Positions 36,690-49,100 of a stretch of DNA of 64,000 nt are shown in pieces. Location: NCBI GenBank assembly GCA_009792885.1, contig WMCF01000018.1, forward strand, positions 11,183,526 to 11,247,525, read 5' to 3'. The translations under genes and the position numbers were made by a program. This DNA comes from Eremophila alpestris peregrina (Eukaryota > Chordata > Aves > Passeriformes > Alaudidae). The notes beneath the pieces are model-generated. The model saw nothing but the letters and a program-made list of their open reading frames with translations, did not search any database and was not told the origin of the DNA. Numbering within the stretch: position 1 is the stretch's first letter; every line of letters begins with the position of its first letter.

Positions 36690-37036
36690 TGTCCCACCCA
36701 GCATCCCGACCCCTCCAAGCGCTGTGAAGCAGCATTTCCCGGCGGTGCTGCGGCATCCCGAGCCTGCCGGCGGGCTCCCGGCGGATTCCCGGGAGGAGGG
36801 AGCGGCACGGGGCTGGCACGGAGCGCTCCGGGGCCGCTCAGCCCCGCGCTGTTCGCTCACGGGCCCGGCTTCCATTGTCACCCGGTGATGAATGGGGCAT
36901 CAGCGCGCCGCCATCCTCTATTTGTTTTAGAGGTCAGTGTCACACTGAAGGGTATTCTTCACGCACCGAGCCGGGGCTTGGTGCTGACGTGACCGGAGTG
37001 GTAAGTGCCCCCGGAGCCCCCGGTAGCTCCCATTGT
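36690..37036. promoter_or_regulatory. Strong CpG island, likely promoter
   Basis: The densest CpG region of the window: about 33 CpGs in 347 bp by hand count, with runs such as GCCGGCGGGCTCCCGGCGG and CAGCGCGCCGCC. It contains TGACGTGA (36995-37002 region begins at GCTGACGTGACC, a CRE-like site) and CCATTGT, a SOX-type core. A consensus splice donor GTG|GTAAGT follows at 37001. Together these suggest a promoter with a short non-coding first exon on the plus strand. No coding sequence can be named, and the gene it would serve is not visible. Confidence 0.6.
36998..37006 (+). promoter_or_regulatory. Candidate splice donor at CpG island edge
   Basis: GTG|GTAAGT matches six of six intronic donor bases (GTAAGT) immediately right of the CpG island. 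This is suggestive of a first exon ending at 37000. No acceptor or downstream exon could be recognised in the window. Confidence 0.3.
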
Positions 37037-40000
37037 CCCGAGTGGGAACAGAGCTCCTTTGAAGACCTTGCCCATAAATTATCCGACACCCCCCCTTTCC
37101 TCCCCTGTCTCTGCCAGCTCCCCACTCATGCTCTGATTCAAACACCGACTCAGAGGTGGCTTGTGCCATTGTTCAATGTTTGCTGCTATCTGGGGCTTTG
37201 TTCCTGCGGGAGCAGCGCGGTACCTGGCATGAGCCCCCAGCCCTGGCGGGAGGATATTAGCGGTGAAATTCTTTCTTTGTTTCTCTTTTCTCCCCCTCCT
37301 ACGTCTAAGCATCATCTAGCCTAATCTGACAGCCCGCAGGGGGATGCACAGTGCAGGGAATGCAGCAGCAGTTGCTGGGAAGTCAGCATCAAACAGGACA
37401 GGAGACAGTCCTTTTGCCTGGCTTTGAGAAAAACAAAAAAAACCCAAAAAAACCAAAAAAAACCTGTTTAGGTGTTTCTTTCTTTTCCTTTCGCTGGTGC
37501 TTTTAAGACTCCCACAGAAGGTACAGTCTGAGAGACCACATGTTGGGCTGGTATTCCCAAACACGGCACTGGGTTGGTACAGGTGTGTTTAAATCCTCAC
37601 TTCTCTCCCTTCACAGGCACAGGGAGGACCCACATGCTGAGCTTCACCTGTCTAACTAGATTTTGAGGATGTTCTCCTTTCCCCAGTCTTTGTCCTGGCT
37701 GCAAGGGAATACACCATGCAGGGACCATGGAAAGCAGAGAAGGGGATGTTGCAGAAACAGACTCAGTTTTCCTCCTCATTTGGCCTGAATATAACAAAAC
37801 AGCCACACAAAATGGAGGCAGAGGTCAATATTTTTGAGGATGAAGTTGAGGCACAAAGCTTTCCAGTTGCCAGACTCACATTTCTTTGTTCAACTTTAGG
37901 ATGATGCAATGCCAACTCCAGATGCCCATGATGCCTGGGCAGGATGCCTACAGATGGAGAAGACTCCAGTAGGCTTAAACCTGATTGCAGTAAATATTTC
38001 TTAACACTGACCATGCCAATCACTTGCCACGGCTCTGGTGTGCAGAAAGTCATGAGATTTGCAGTCAGTCAGGTTAGAGCAAACTAATTTCTCTGGATTT
38101 TTCTGCACATCCCATCCTTGGAAGGGAAATGACCTTGATTCCCAGCAGGACATCCATGGTTCCAGAACATCTTCCCCATTTGGCACAGCACGCCAGAGTT
38201 GTTGGAGCTTTCTGCTCCTTTGCACAGTAACATTTGCTGCCATGTTTCTTGTTAAGAGTCAGGAATTTGTGACCTTTTGCAGTGCAAAGATCTGGAGATT
38301 ACTTACCAAAAATAAAGCAGTCTATAAACTCCAAAACTGCTGCATGTGCATTGCTGATAGAGAAGAACAGTGAGGCACCTCTCAGTCCAGCCTGATAGGA
38401 TCTGTGGTTGGGGAGGGAGTGTGTGTGTTGCACTGCAGATACTCAGTGTGGGGACCATGAAAGCCTTTTTTTCTTTTCTCACTGAGTGGCTTCTGTTGCT
38501 TCATATGAGTCTTTCTGTCAAAACAACCTGGCCTGGTGGAAGTGTGATTAGATATGGCACCTACCCTGGTGAAAATATCTGCACGAGGGGCACAGGCTGC
38601 GGTGGAAAGGGGAGGGTGTGTGCTAATCCTTCCATTGCTGGTCTCCTCTTTGAGGCCTCGAGACTGGCAGAAAGTGGAGTAATCAAATCCATTTCACAAT
38701 CAAGTCCTTCCTCCTGTGCCTGGCTTGTCCAGGAGCAGTAAAATTTCAGTGGAAGTACGATCATGTTTTCTTTCCAGTACAGGAATTGGGGGCATCAGAG
38801 TGGAAGGAACAGAAGATCTGTTCAAAACAAGCAGCAAAAAGTTCTTCAGTCTGTGCAGAGTTGGGCTGCAGGTCACTCAAATCCATGCAGTCAGCATAAC
38901 CTTATCCAGCTAAGGAAGTAGTTTATGACACATCACAGCGATTTATTTAAATTGGGGAATTCTCATCCCCCAGGACTGATTCCAGGAGATGGGACACATC
39001 TTTGGGTCCACGCTCTTGGTGGATTTAGCAAGAATGCAACAAAAAATGAAAATAAAATCAGTCCATTTATCCTGTGTGACAACATTCAACAGATGAAACA
39101 GGGAGAGGAGCAGGTAATTAAACAGACAAATGAAGAGCTCATGGCCCATTGAGGCTCACGGGAACAATTCTGTGCAGGGTGAGTAAAGGAATGCAAGTGA
39201 TCACAACTTCCCCAGATGATGTGAAGGTAGAATGAATTTCCAGTGCTGTGCACTGCTCAGAAGGCAAATATTAATGCAGGGTGTGTAAAAAGGGGGAAAG
39301 ATACAACAGGGTGTACAACATGAGCACTGCCTTACCTGCACATGAGCAGTCTGGGAACTCAGGAGATCAGGGGAAAGCTCCAGTGATAAGAAATCTGGAC
39401 AATACTTGGAGATACCAATCCCTTTAATTTGTCTAAGACAGTAAAAAGTGTTTTGAGTGTCCCTTCTGTTTCTGTGTGGGGCTGCAGGTGAACACCAGAG
39501 AGCTGGCAGCAGCCAGGTGTTAGACAGATGTGTCAGACAGCATTTGCCTAAGTGTGGGCAAACACATCTCAGTTTAGTTACCCCAGGCCCTGGTATTGCC
39601 AACAGATCCCCAGCCAAGAGTGAGATTCCTCCCAGCCTAAAGCAAACAGGTGAAATAGGGAACACAGAAACCACGACCAAGTGGTTTTTTTCCCCCTGTG
39701 AATCAGAAAGGACTCTCAGGCAATCAGTTCAGCTGTGGACATCTACACTGTAAACACCCAAATTCAGGTAAGATGAATCCCACCAATTCAGGCTAGAAAT
39801 GATGTACACATCTTCTGATGGCAAAGGTAATGAACCATTGCAACAACATATCTATGGATACAGTGGATTCTCCATCATCCAGGGATTTTAAATGAAGACT
39901 GAGCATGTTCTAACAGAAAATGCTGTTGTTCAATCAGATGATGAAAACCAGGCACAAAGTGGCCCTGGACCATAAACCTCTCTGTGTTGCATGCAGGTCT

Positions 40001-41522
40001 GGCAAGAACCATCTTTTCCAGTCCTAAAGAGATTTTGAATCAATGTCACAAAGAGCTATTAAATATTTCATCAGTTCAAGATCAACAGATCATGTTTGGT
40101 ATTCAGATACACTTTACACAAGGCCACTGGTAAAATTAGTATTTTCATCCTCTCACACACTCCCTTTTCTAAACAAGAAAGCAAAGCAAGCAAGTGAGAG
40201 GACTACTCTGCATAACTATGGCTTGAGTCTGGGCTAGAGTTGAAATTATTTTTGTCTTGTCAAAGGTGCAGCAAAAAAAGTAGCAGTGGTCTTGTAAAAG
40301 TCGACATGAAAAGAGCATTTGGTTTTGTCAGGTTTTTCCTGTTGTGCTTTGTTTTCAAAAGTTGCCTTTTTTGAAAGAGGGAAGCTGTTTGGCCACAAAA
40401 TGCAACTGTCACCTCTTTTAGCCCCAGTTTTAGAGCTGAAAACATCAGTGGGAAGAGGGGGAGGGGAAAGGAGAGCACAGCCTTATCTTGAAAAGTGGTC
40501 TTTTTAAATTATCCTCCAAAAACGTGGGGGAAGGGGGCAGCCATCTCCATCCCAACAGCCAGAATTGTGCAGAAATGCTCTGTGCACAAAGGACTCTTCT
40601 CATTTCTGGAGTGTCCTGATGTGGGAGATCCAGCCACACTGTGCCTGGATTATCTGCTTTTTTTTTTACTTAGTAAACGCCAATTAATTGCACCTCTGGC
40701 CTTTAAGGAAGTATCTTCATAATCATGTCCTCTCTGCCAGCATGGCTTGTTCTGCAGGTGTCCCTTCAGCCTCTCCTCTTGGATCTGCTCCTCTCTGCTG
40801 GTGGCTCAGAGCCCACTGGAAATGGGATCTGCCACACGCTGTGCAGGAAGGAAAGAGGAGCTGAGACACACTCCAGCTTCAACAACAAAACTGTCCTCTC
40901 CTCCCAAGTTTATTTGTGCTTTGCTGAGGTCAAAACCCTAACATATTCAGATAAAGCAAACTCAGAGGGCCCTTTAGTGTAGCATCAACTCCTGCCTTAC
41001 AGACTGTGAGTGCATGTAAGGATCATGTTTGGATCACCACATTTTTCTTGCAAGCACAACAACAACATGATGGTGAGGAGTGACCACAGTGGGATCCAGA
41101 GCAGCAATGCTGCACTGAACACTCCTGGACACAGTTATCTTTTTGAGTCACCCTTCCTGTCAATATTTATAGAGAAATAAAAGGCTCTGGCTGGAAATGA
41201 AGAAGGTTATTTTACTGGAACATCAGGCACATTTTGGCTGCTAAAATCATCCACAAAGCCTTTTAAAAGTGATCTCAGGCTGTGAATCTGTCACTGGGCA
41301 CAGTGACTTAGAAAGGAGTCGTCCACAGCCTGAAACACTGAAAGATGGATGGAAGGCTTTCTTCCATATTACTGGGGAGACCTCACTCAAGAGGAACAGT
41401 CAGTCCTGCACCACCTTTGCTCTCAGTTTCCTGGTCCATCACTTGGTTTCCAAGGTGTGACTTTCCACAGAGGTTTCAGACAAGACTAGCTGACCTGGAA
41501 GCTGGCTGAAAACTTGAATGCC
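37037..41522. other. Long stretch without a supportable gene
   Basis: An A/C-rich tract with A7-A8 runs lies at about 37431-37464. Open frames are at most 159 codons, with no recognised family. If the island at 36.7 kb is a plus-strand promoter, this would be its first intron, but that is speculation. Confidence 0.35.
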
Positions 41523-41660
41523 ATAGAATCATAGAACTGTCAAATGATTTGGGTCAAGGGACCTTAAATATCATCCAGTTCCAACCCCTCTGCCGTGGGC
41601 AGGGACACCTTCCACTAGACCAGGCTGCTCAGAACCCCATCCAACCATTCAAGGGATGGG
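41523..41660 (-). mobile_element. CR1 LINE 3' fragment, reverse orientation
   Basis: The plus strand reads ATAGAATCATAGAACTGTC, GATTTGGGTCAAGGGACCTT, CATCCAGTTCCAACCCCTCT, GCCGTGGGCAGGGACACC and CCACTAGACCAGGCTGCTC. Similarity ends after CAAGGGATGGGG. Intact terminal ATAGAATC-type repeats and close agreement with consensus point to one of the younger copies here. Confidence 0.94.
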
Positions 41661-44600
41661 GAATAATGCATCTTTTTTCCTCATGTCCAGGGGTTCAAGT
41701 AGCCCTGGCCAGGGAAGAGAAAGCTATTAAGATGCCTGGCTGGGACCTTGCATCTTTTCTGCACTGATTACTCATCTTGGCTGGCAGGAGAGACCTAAGG
41801 AGGTTTCTCAGAGTCTTCTTTCAGGACAGTTTCACTTTGTCAGTCTGCACAAACATTTTGCATTCAGGAGCTCTGCGCAGAAACAAGGGTACAAGGTAAT
41901 AAAAGATGAATATTCTACCATGCTGTGTGAGAGACCAAAGTGAACAGAAGAATACAAATAACTCCCCCAAAGACATTAAGTGGAGAACACGCCTCTCTTA
42001 CCAAGCAAGCAGGAGAGAAGCAAAATATAGGGTTCTTGCTATTTCTGGCTTGATCTGTGGTTGTAAATTAAGCAGTGCCAGGAAATGTTCCCTGCTAGTG
42101 GAACTCGATGAGCCATACTTTCAGATCATCAGCACAATCCCTGGCTGGTTTATGCTCATGCAAACAAGCACTGTCCCAAACAATTCCTGGAAAGACCCAT
42201 TTCCAACAGTCAGCTGTGAACTCCCTTTTCTTCGAATGCTAACTGAGATTACTGAAATGAAAATGGGACATTCCATGCTGGTAGACTTTGCTTTCCAGGT
42301 TTAACTCAATAGCAGAGGCAAACTGCTAAGATCTTTTGGTTTCTTGCCCAGATCCATCCCCTTGTGTCAGGAGTGAAGAAAGCACAAGGCCCAGGTGATT
42401 CTGAAGCCTTTCACACGAAGGGAATCCCCTGCAGAAGATGGGTATGGGTTTTACCCTCAGCATCATTTTAGGGTCAGGATAAAATAGAGCAGGACAGAAT
42501 ATCTTCCCCCAAGGTCTCATAAACAGTGTCAGCAGGGCCTGGGAACAGTTCAGCTCATCAAATATGGGCAGCTGTGGGCTCAGTGGAATTGCTCACATAC
42601 AAAATGTCCAGGGGCACAAACAGCACTTTGGTTCCAGAGGTGGATGGAGAAGCGGCTCAGTGTTGGATCACAAGCAGAGCCAACGCACTGGAAGGCTCTT
42701 AGCACTCATCTGCTTGTGCAGGTGTATCTCTTTTAGAGAGGAATTATTAACTGATAACTCTATCAGTTACCAGCTCCTTTTGTGCAGAAACATCCTCATT
42801 AAAAAACAAAAAAATTGATGGTATTGTACTGGTATAACCAGTATTGCATAAGGGAGTGTTACTGGCAAAACAAGAGCATTCTGATTAACCCAGCATATCA
42901 GAAAAACTAAACAAAACAAAAAAACAACAAAAAAGCCCACACCATGCTCATCAGCTGTGGAAGCAAGAGACAGCAGCTGCTCTCTGCTCTCATAACCAGA
43001 GTGGAATCAATCATGGCACTCGACCTGGATTTGCATCTAATTCAATTCTCCTTCTCTCACAGTGACTGTGTTGAAGCTCACCCTGCTCCTACACAGTGAG
43101 GATGTTTTAGCTTCACCCAGCAATTCCTCAAGCTAGCAGTAAACTTCCCACTACTACAGAGGGCTTTAATATGTTTTTAAATGATGAGCAAAGCTCTGCA
43201 AAGCAGCAGCAGCAGCATGGCATCTGCAAGCAGCCACTGTCTTATCCCTCCAGCTCATTTTTCAGCTCTAGGATGTTTCTTGGCAAAATCAACTCAGCAA
43301 ATGTCCAGATTTATAGAGTTCAGCCACACAGCAACCTTTTTCAGGGCCACATGAACAGCTATTATTTAAAGCCTTTTACTGTGTTCGTGGAAAGGAACAA
43401 AGTGCACTTTCCCATTAAAGATTTAAAGCCTTTTTGTGGCAAAGCACATGTCACCCTGAAGGACATCTTGGGTCTTGCATATCGATGCATCCTGTGCCAC
43501 TTCCACTGCAGGATTAACAGTTTGGTTCTTGGTAGTGGGAATTTTTGGGAATTCTTCTGATCTTACCATTAGGTTGTAGGACAAGATCTTTCTCAGGGGA
43601 TTAGGAAGTGTCTCCCACATATAAGGGTGTTTTATTCTGCACCGTGCAGAGCAAAGCAAAAGCACAAGAAACATCTTGGGGACACAAAACAATTCCCAGT
43701 GTTAATGCACTGCTCTTCCCAAGAACTCAGAGGTCAGCAGCAAGGCATAGACAGACATTTTTGGGCACATTAGGAAGCATTAAAGTGCTGTCACTTCTTC
43801 AGCAGTTTGTTACACCCTCTGCTAAAGGGCACTGCTCCCCACCCCTGAGACCTGTGTGCACCTTTAACAGCATCTCCTGGATTATCCTGGCTGAACAACC
43901 TTCACCTAGGTCAGGCCAAGGCAAATGGGAAGAAATGCAGCTGAGCTGACCCTGCCCAGGAAGAGAGGACCAGGGAACAACTCTGCTCTTCTGGGACTAT
44001 AACCAGAGCTTGTAAACTTGGCCTCAGGCAGACTTTCAGCTCACCTGGGCTTGAAGAGCCTGTCAAGGTGGGTTCTAGGGGAGGATCCCGGGATGGAGTC
44101 TATGCTTGGCAGTGACAGCATCCCCTTAGGAGCAGAGCTGACTTTCTCTGGGAAAGAGAAAGGGGAGGAAATGGATTGTGGGCAAGAATAGGTCCTGCTC
44201 AGCCTTGTGTTTCGCCCCTCTCTGTGTACAAGCATCCCTGTGGTCTCTCCATTCCAGAGGAAGTTGCTGGCAAAGGGAAAATCTTCCCTGCAGTCTGTTT
44301 CCTCCCAAGGCATAGATAGAAATAAACCACACCCCCCACACACTCCACTCTTAATGCTTTCCACCCCCCATTCCACGCCCTATAACACCTTGGTGGGAAG
44401 AATGGTGGGGGGGATGTTTTTGTAGGGCTTTTTCCTTGAAGGCAGCTCAATCCCTTTTATCTGCATTCCCTGGGCTTTACTGCACACAGGGCTGATGGAA
44501 TGCTTCTACGAGGAGCCTGTTCCCTGCTCTGCACGGTGAGCCCAGTGGGGCAGCAGGGGCAGGCACTGGGACAGCACCCTGACTGATCACACCTCTCCCC

Positions 44601-45328
44601 AGTGCTGGGGTGAGAGGCTGGAGTGGAGAACTCTGCTCCGAACAGACCCCCTGCCATATCAATAGTCCGCCACCGAGTGATGCCAGTGGGAGAGCTTTAG
44701 TGATTTAAATGATGTACGTGATGGAGAACAGCTTGATTAATTCACAGGAACTGTAACTACTTAGGGCTCCATTCATCTGGCACGATCTGTGGTCCTGTCT
44801 GCCGGCAGAAGTCACAAAAGTTGCCCAACTCTGGCTGCAGGTGAGGCATCAGCCACCCCCTCCCCAGGGCACGGAGCACAGAGAGCTCTTTTGTTCCTAC
44901 ATTGGAGTGACTGAGAGCAAGGCAAGCACCAGGGATCTGCTTCCCAGCAGAGAAGAATGGTGAGCCCCACCAGGCTCCTCTCCGGGGAAGAGGTTGCAGT
45001 CTGGGGATGTCTAACCCCAGCTGGATCCCCCCAGGGTGAGTGGCTTTTCAGAAACACTGCTTTTTCTGAAGAATCAGCTGGCAGCATGTACCTCCTGTGT
45101 GAGGACATCTGGCTGAGCCCTGGGCCAGACACGGCTTCCACACAGTGGCCCATGGGATCATCGAGTTTGGTCTCATTACTCCTGCACATGATGGAAGAGT
45201 TTGGCCACAGACCCCAAGTGAAACACGTGGATGAAGGATGGGGCTGTTTGGTGGCAGCTGCTCTGGGTGAAGGAGCCAAGGTCACACACAGACCCTCACC
45301 TCTATCCAGAAGCTGCTTGGCCTTTTGG
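41661..45328. other. Stretch without a supportable gene
   Basis: This contains an A/C-rich tract near 42,900-42,935, a short AGC repeat near 43,203-43,217 and a G-run near 44,404. The segment 44,650-44,800 (TTAGTGATTTAAATGATGTACG and TTGATTAATTCACAGG, each part of a longer CpG-poor, repeat-free run) resembles conserved non-coding DNA. Open frames reach 132 codons and are not recognised. Confidence 0.35.
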
Positions 45329-46173
45329 TTATGTGCAGCAGACAGGGTCTTCATCCTCCTTAAACTTAAATCTCTTAGCAGCAGCAAAAGGAGCAGTGGG
45401 CACATCCCGAATCCAGCATGTGCCTTGTGTCACCTGCAGCATGAGGAAGGTGTGGCTCTTGCCAGCAGCACTGGTGAAGACAAAGCCAAACCCTGGAGAA
45501 GGTGTTTTGGTGAAGGTGCAGCTGAGATTCCTGCTCCCTGGCATGGAGTCCAGCACAGCTCCAGGCTCATGCAGACAAGGTGAAGCTGTCCCACACCAGC
45601 CCTGCCGCTGGAGTTGCACTTCCCGGTACCTCGAGGCTGTGGTCACGACCTGTCCCCACACAGAGCAGTGGCAGTGCAGGACGCTGGGTCGCAGTGCCAC
45701 CGTGTGGGCTCTGCCAGCTCCCAGAGCACCCGGAGAGCCACCTGGGCTGTTCTGACCTGGATCTGGGTGCCTCCAGCTGCTGACTGATGGACCAGGGAAA
45801 CAAAGATATCAAACTGAAAGGAGGCATCCTGGCCTCCCTGAGGATGCAGCGCTCTTTGACTGGGATCACTTTCCTCAGTCAAGTGTTGCCTGCTAAGATC
45901 AAACATTTGCTTTTCCTGCAGGTTTCTGAAGACGGTCCTTGAGGCAGGACCCTCATCAAACTCTCCCAAATTGTTTCCACTGCACTCACTGGGCTCCAGG
46001 CTAAAAGGCAGCACAAACCCTCTCATTCCCTTCAGTGTCTGGGACTCTTCTGTCACCACCCCATCTGCATAAACCCCAAGAATGTTCTCAGGCAAAAAAA
46101 ACCCTTTCGTTGTGTATTTTAATACCAGCCAAGTAAAACCATGTGGCAATGCCTTTGAGCTGTTGTGCTGCTA
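45329..46173 (-). other. Two overlapping protein-like open frames, unidentified
   Basis: On the minus strand one frame is open from about 46173 (after a TAG) to a TGA at 45643, about 176 codons. A second frame, overlapping its end, is open from about 45700 to 45329 (123 codons). A single frameshift near 45,680 would join them. Both have a mixed, soluble-protein-like composition with several cysteines in the second. I recognise no domain. The first frame has no ATG near its beginning (the likely first codon used by a caller is TTG), so if real it would be an internal exon or a pseudogene. Chance is the main alternative. Confidence 0.15.
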
Positions 46174-49100
46174 CTTAAGGAACCTGCATGAGAGACTGGG
46201 AGCAGATTTCCTCCCAAACCTTCCAACTCTATGCATATGAGTGATGAAATCCTGCTGCAAAGATCAGCACCTTTGGATGTGCCTCAAACACTCTTCAGAG
46301 CTGACACCCACCTTCAAAGCCACCACACAACCTGGGTCTGGGGTTCAAAACAGTAAAATTTAGCAAAAACAGAGCTGAGCAAAAGAGATTAATTTTTTTT
46401 AGGTCTTTTTTTGGTGACAAAGAATTACTCTCCACTGACCATTGCCTTTGTAATGGATGGCCCTTCCATTCTTCTTAGCCCCCACTGTCAGGACAGGCTG
46501 CAGAGTGCCCTGGTCTGCAGCTTATCAAGGATCTGTGTTCCCTCTTTGGAGCCACAAAAATGCCAAACTGTCTAGCCTGTTCCCTGGGACATCTGCAGGA
46601 AACCTCCAGCCTTGGTGATGGTGGAGGGGAATGAGAGAAGATGCCTGGGCAGGAGGTTCTGCTGTTGGATCTCCTGCCACTGCACACATCCTTGGTGCAG
46701 CAGCTCTCTCTGAGCCTGTCATCACTAGGATTTTGCTGGAGAGAGTCTCTGGAGACAGGAGCAACCCTGCCCATGCCACAGCTCTGAGTCACCAGCAGGA
46801 TTCCCAGCCAGGGCCTTCCAGGGGACACCAAGCTTTCCTCCCCCCAGGGCTTCCAAATGTGTCAGCTTCTTGGAGACTCTCAGGCCTGGAGCTTCCCCAG
46901 GAATTTCCCAAGGAGCCTGGCTGGGCTGGGACTCAGCACCTTCAGCAGAAGAGGCTCTGCAGCCCCCCAAACACCACTTGCTCTCAGTGCCACAGGCACC
47001 TGAACAGCCTCAGTGCAGCTTTTGCCTCCAACCCATCCCACTCCTACAAGAATTAAATAAAAGTTGTGTGCTCCATGGCTGGCACAGCTTGTGTCTGAGC
47101 TGCACCTCTGGGACATGCTCCCTGGAAGCTCTCAGGGACACAGATCCAGCCATGGGGTGTCTCCGGCCAGGTGGCACAGGGAAGATGTTCTGGCCTTTCA
47201 GAGCTGCAAAGACCTGCCTGGTGCTGACCCTCTGTGCTCATGGACAAGCTGGGCAGTCCCCAGGGACCCTGTGGAGGAGGACGGAAGTGGAACTGGGGAT
47301 GTGTCAGCAATGACTTGGCTTTCTCACTGCAGAACAGGCCAGTGAGTAGCAAGAACAAGCACTTCCTGCAAGTTTTGACCCAGGTGGTACGAGGTGGGGC
47401 AGAAAGTGAAGGGCAGGAGGACACTGAACAGGGAAATTGAGGGCTTATGCTAATATTGACTGGGTGTGGAGTGTCCAGACTGGTGACCTCATGATACTCA
47501 GGGCTGAGGGGTTTCTCTTGTGGCTGGCTGTCCAACGTGCCTGGGGCTACCACCATCAAACACAGCACTCAGAACAGCTCCCCTGGGCCCATTTTCTCAT
47601 ATTTTGGCATCCACCAGGAAATTCCCCACTACGGAACACAGCAGGTTGCTTTTTAAATAATGAAAAGAGTATATTGTGGTTACCACAACCATGACTTAAG
47701 ACCTCAGCTCTCCCCCCCCGGGGTGCTGTGGTGAGCAGCCCCCTCAGCTGCCTTGCAAAGTTGTGGCACATAAAGTGTGCTCTCATGAGCAAAGGGGTGG
47801 CCTTGAGGTTCTTGTGGCCAAGTTAAACTCAGCAGCTGCCAAAGCCCTTGGCATGCACAGGTGAGTCTGCCCTGCAGCAAGCCCAGAGAACTCTCCTGGA
47901 GAGCAAGCAGGCGAAGTGTGGGATGTGGCAGAAGGCACAACACAGACACAAACTGCACCAGGGATGAGAGCAGACTTCATCTGACATTTGCATTCATTCA
48001 GCTCTCTTACCCAGTAACTGCCCCTGGAGACTCAATAGACCCCACACACAGACCAGAGCACTGTGGGCTTTTCCCCCCTTTCTCTCTGCTCTGGAGTTCT
48101 GTCTCTCTCACCTGCTCACAACATGCAGCATCAGGCACTTCTTCCTTGCTGGAAAAGGGTCACAGCCTGAACAACAGATCCAAAATCACTTTCCCCACAC
48201 CTCCTGGCAACAACTCTCACAACTTATCACTTAAACCTGCCCATTCTTACAGTCCCTTGCTACTTAGCCCTTAATCAGACTAACATCAGTTCCCATCCTC
48301 ACCCCAAGACTACACTTCCCAACTTTTCCTGCTCATTTCCCTACCTTGTGTCCTCCTTACCTGCTCAAGCTGGGAGTGTTGCAAGGGTTACTGACAGCTG
48401 GAGCTGTGCAGAACTCACCAGCACAGACTTCAGCTGCTCCTTCTGCAAAAAAATACGGGTGAATAATTATTTTCACCTCACTGTCTTGTTATCACATTTA
48501 CAGCAGGCAAATAAACTTCAGAGTGAAGCATAAATAGGCTTGAAAGTGTTTACAGGCTTCTCCAGGCATCCACCACTCTGGCTCCTGGATGTAACCTCCT
48601 TCTGCTGGGGACAGGACTGTAGGGAGGGTTTTCACCAGTTTGGGTGGCATTTCCCCAAGGAACAGAGCAGTTGCACTGAATTAGGGCTGTGCAAGAAAGT
48701 CCTGCTGCAATAACACCTTTTAAATCCCCCTACTGGGATGTCCTGAGAGAATATTCCACCTTTTGTGGTGACTTGCAGGCCAGGACTAAGGAGACTTCCC
48801 ACATGGTTGAATCCATTGGCCCTGCTACCATCCAGGACTCCTGGCATCCCTCTCTCCCTCCAGCAGTGCAGAAAGGAGCCCTGATGCAATATTTTATCAG
48901 TAGAAAGGAAATACACCTCTAGAAAACCTCCAAAAAGCCTAAGGATTTAAGATGCTCAAGAAACCATAATTCACAGGCAACAAATGCTGGCAGACTGAGT
49001 GCCAGAAGTGCCATCTAACAGGAGAGTGATGGAGCTACTGCTCCCATTCCTCATCTCCAGCACCCAGGGGCTGTTGCGTGCTCTAATTGAAAATGTGAGT

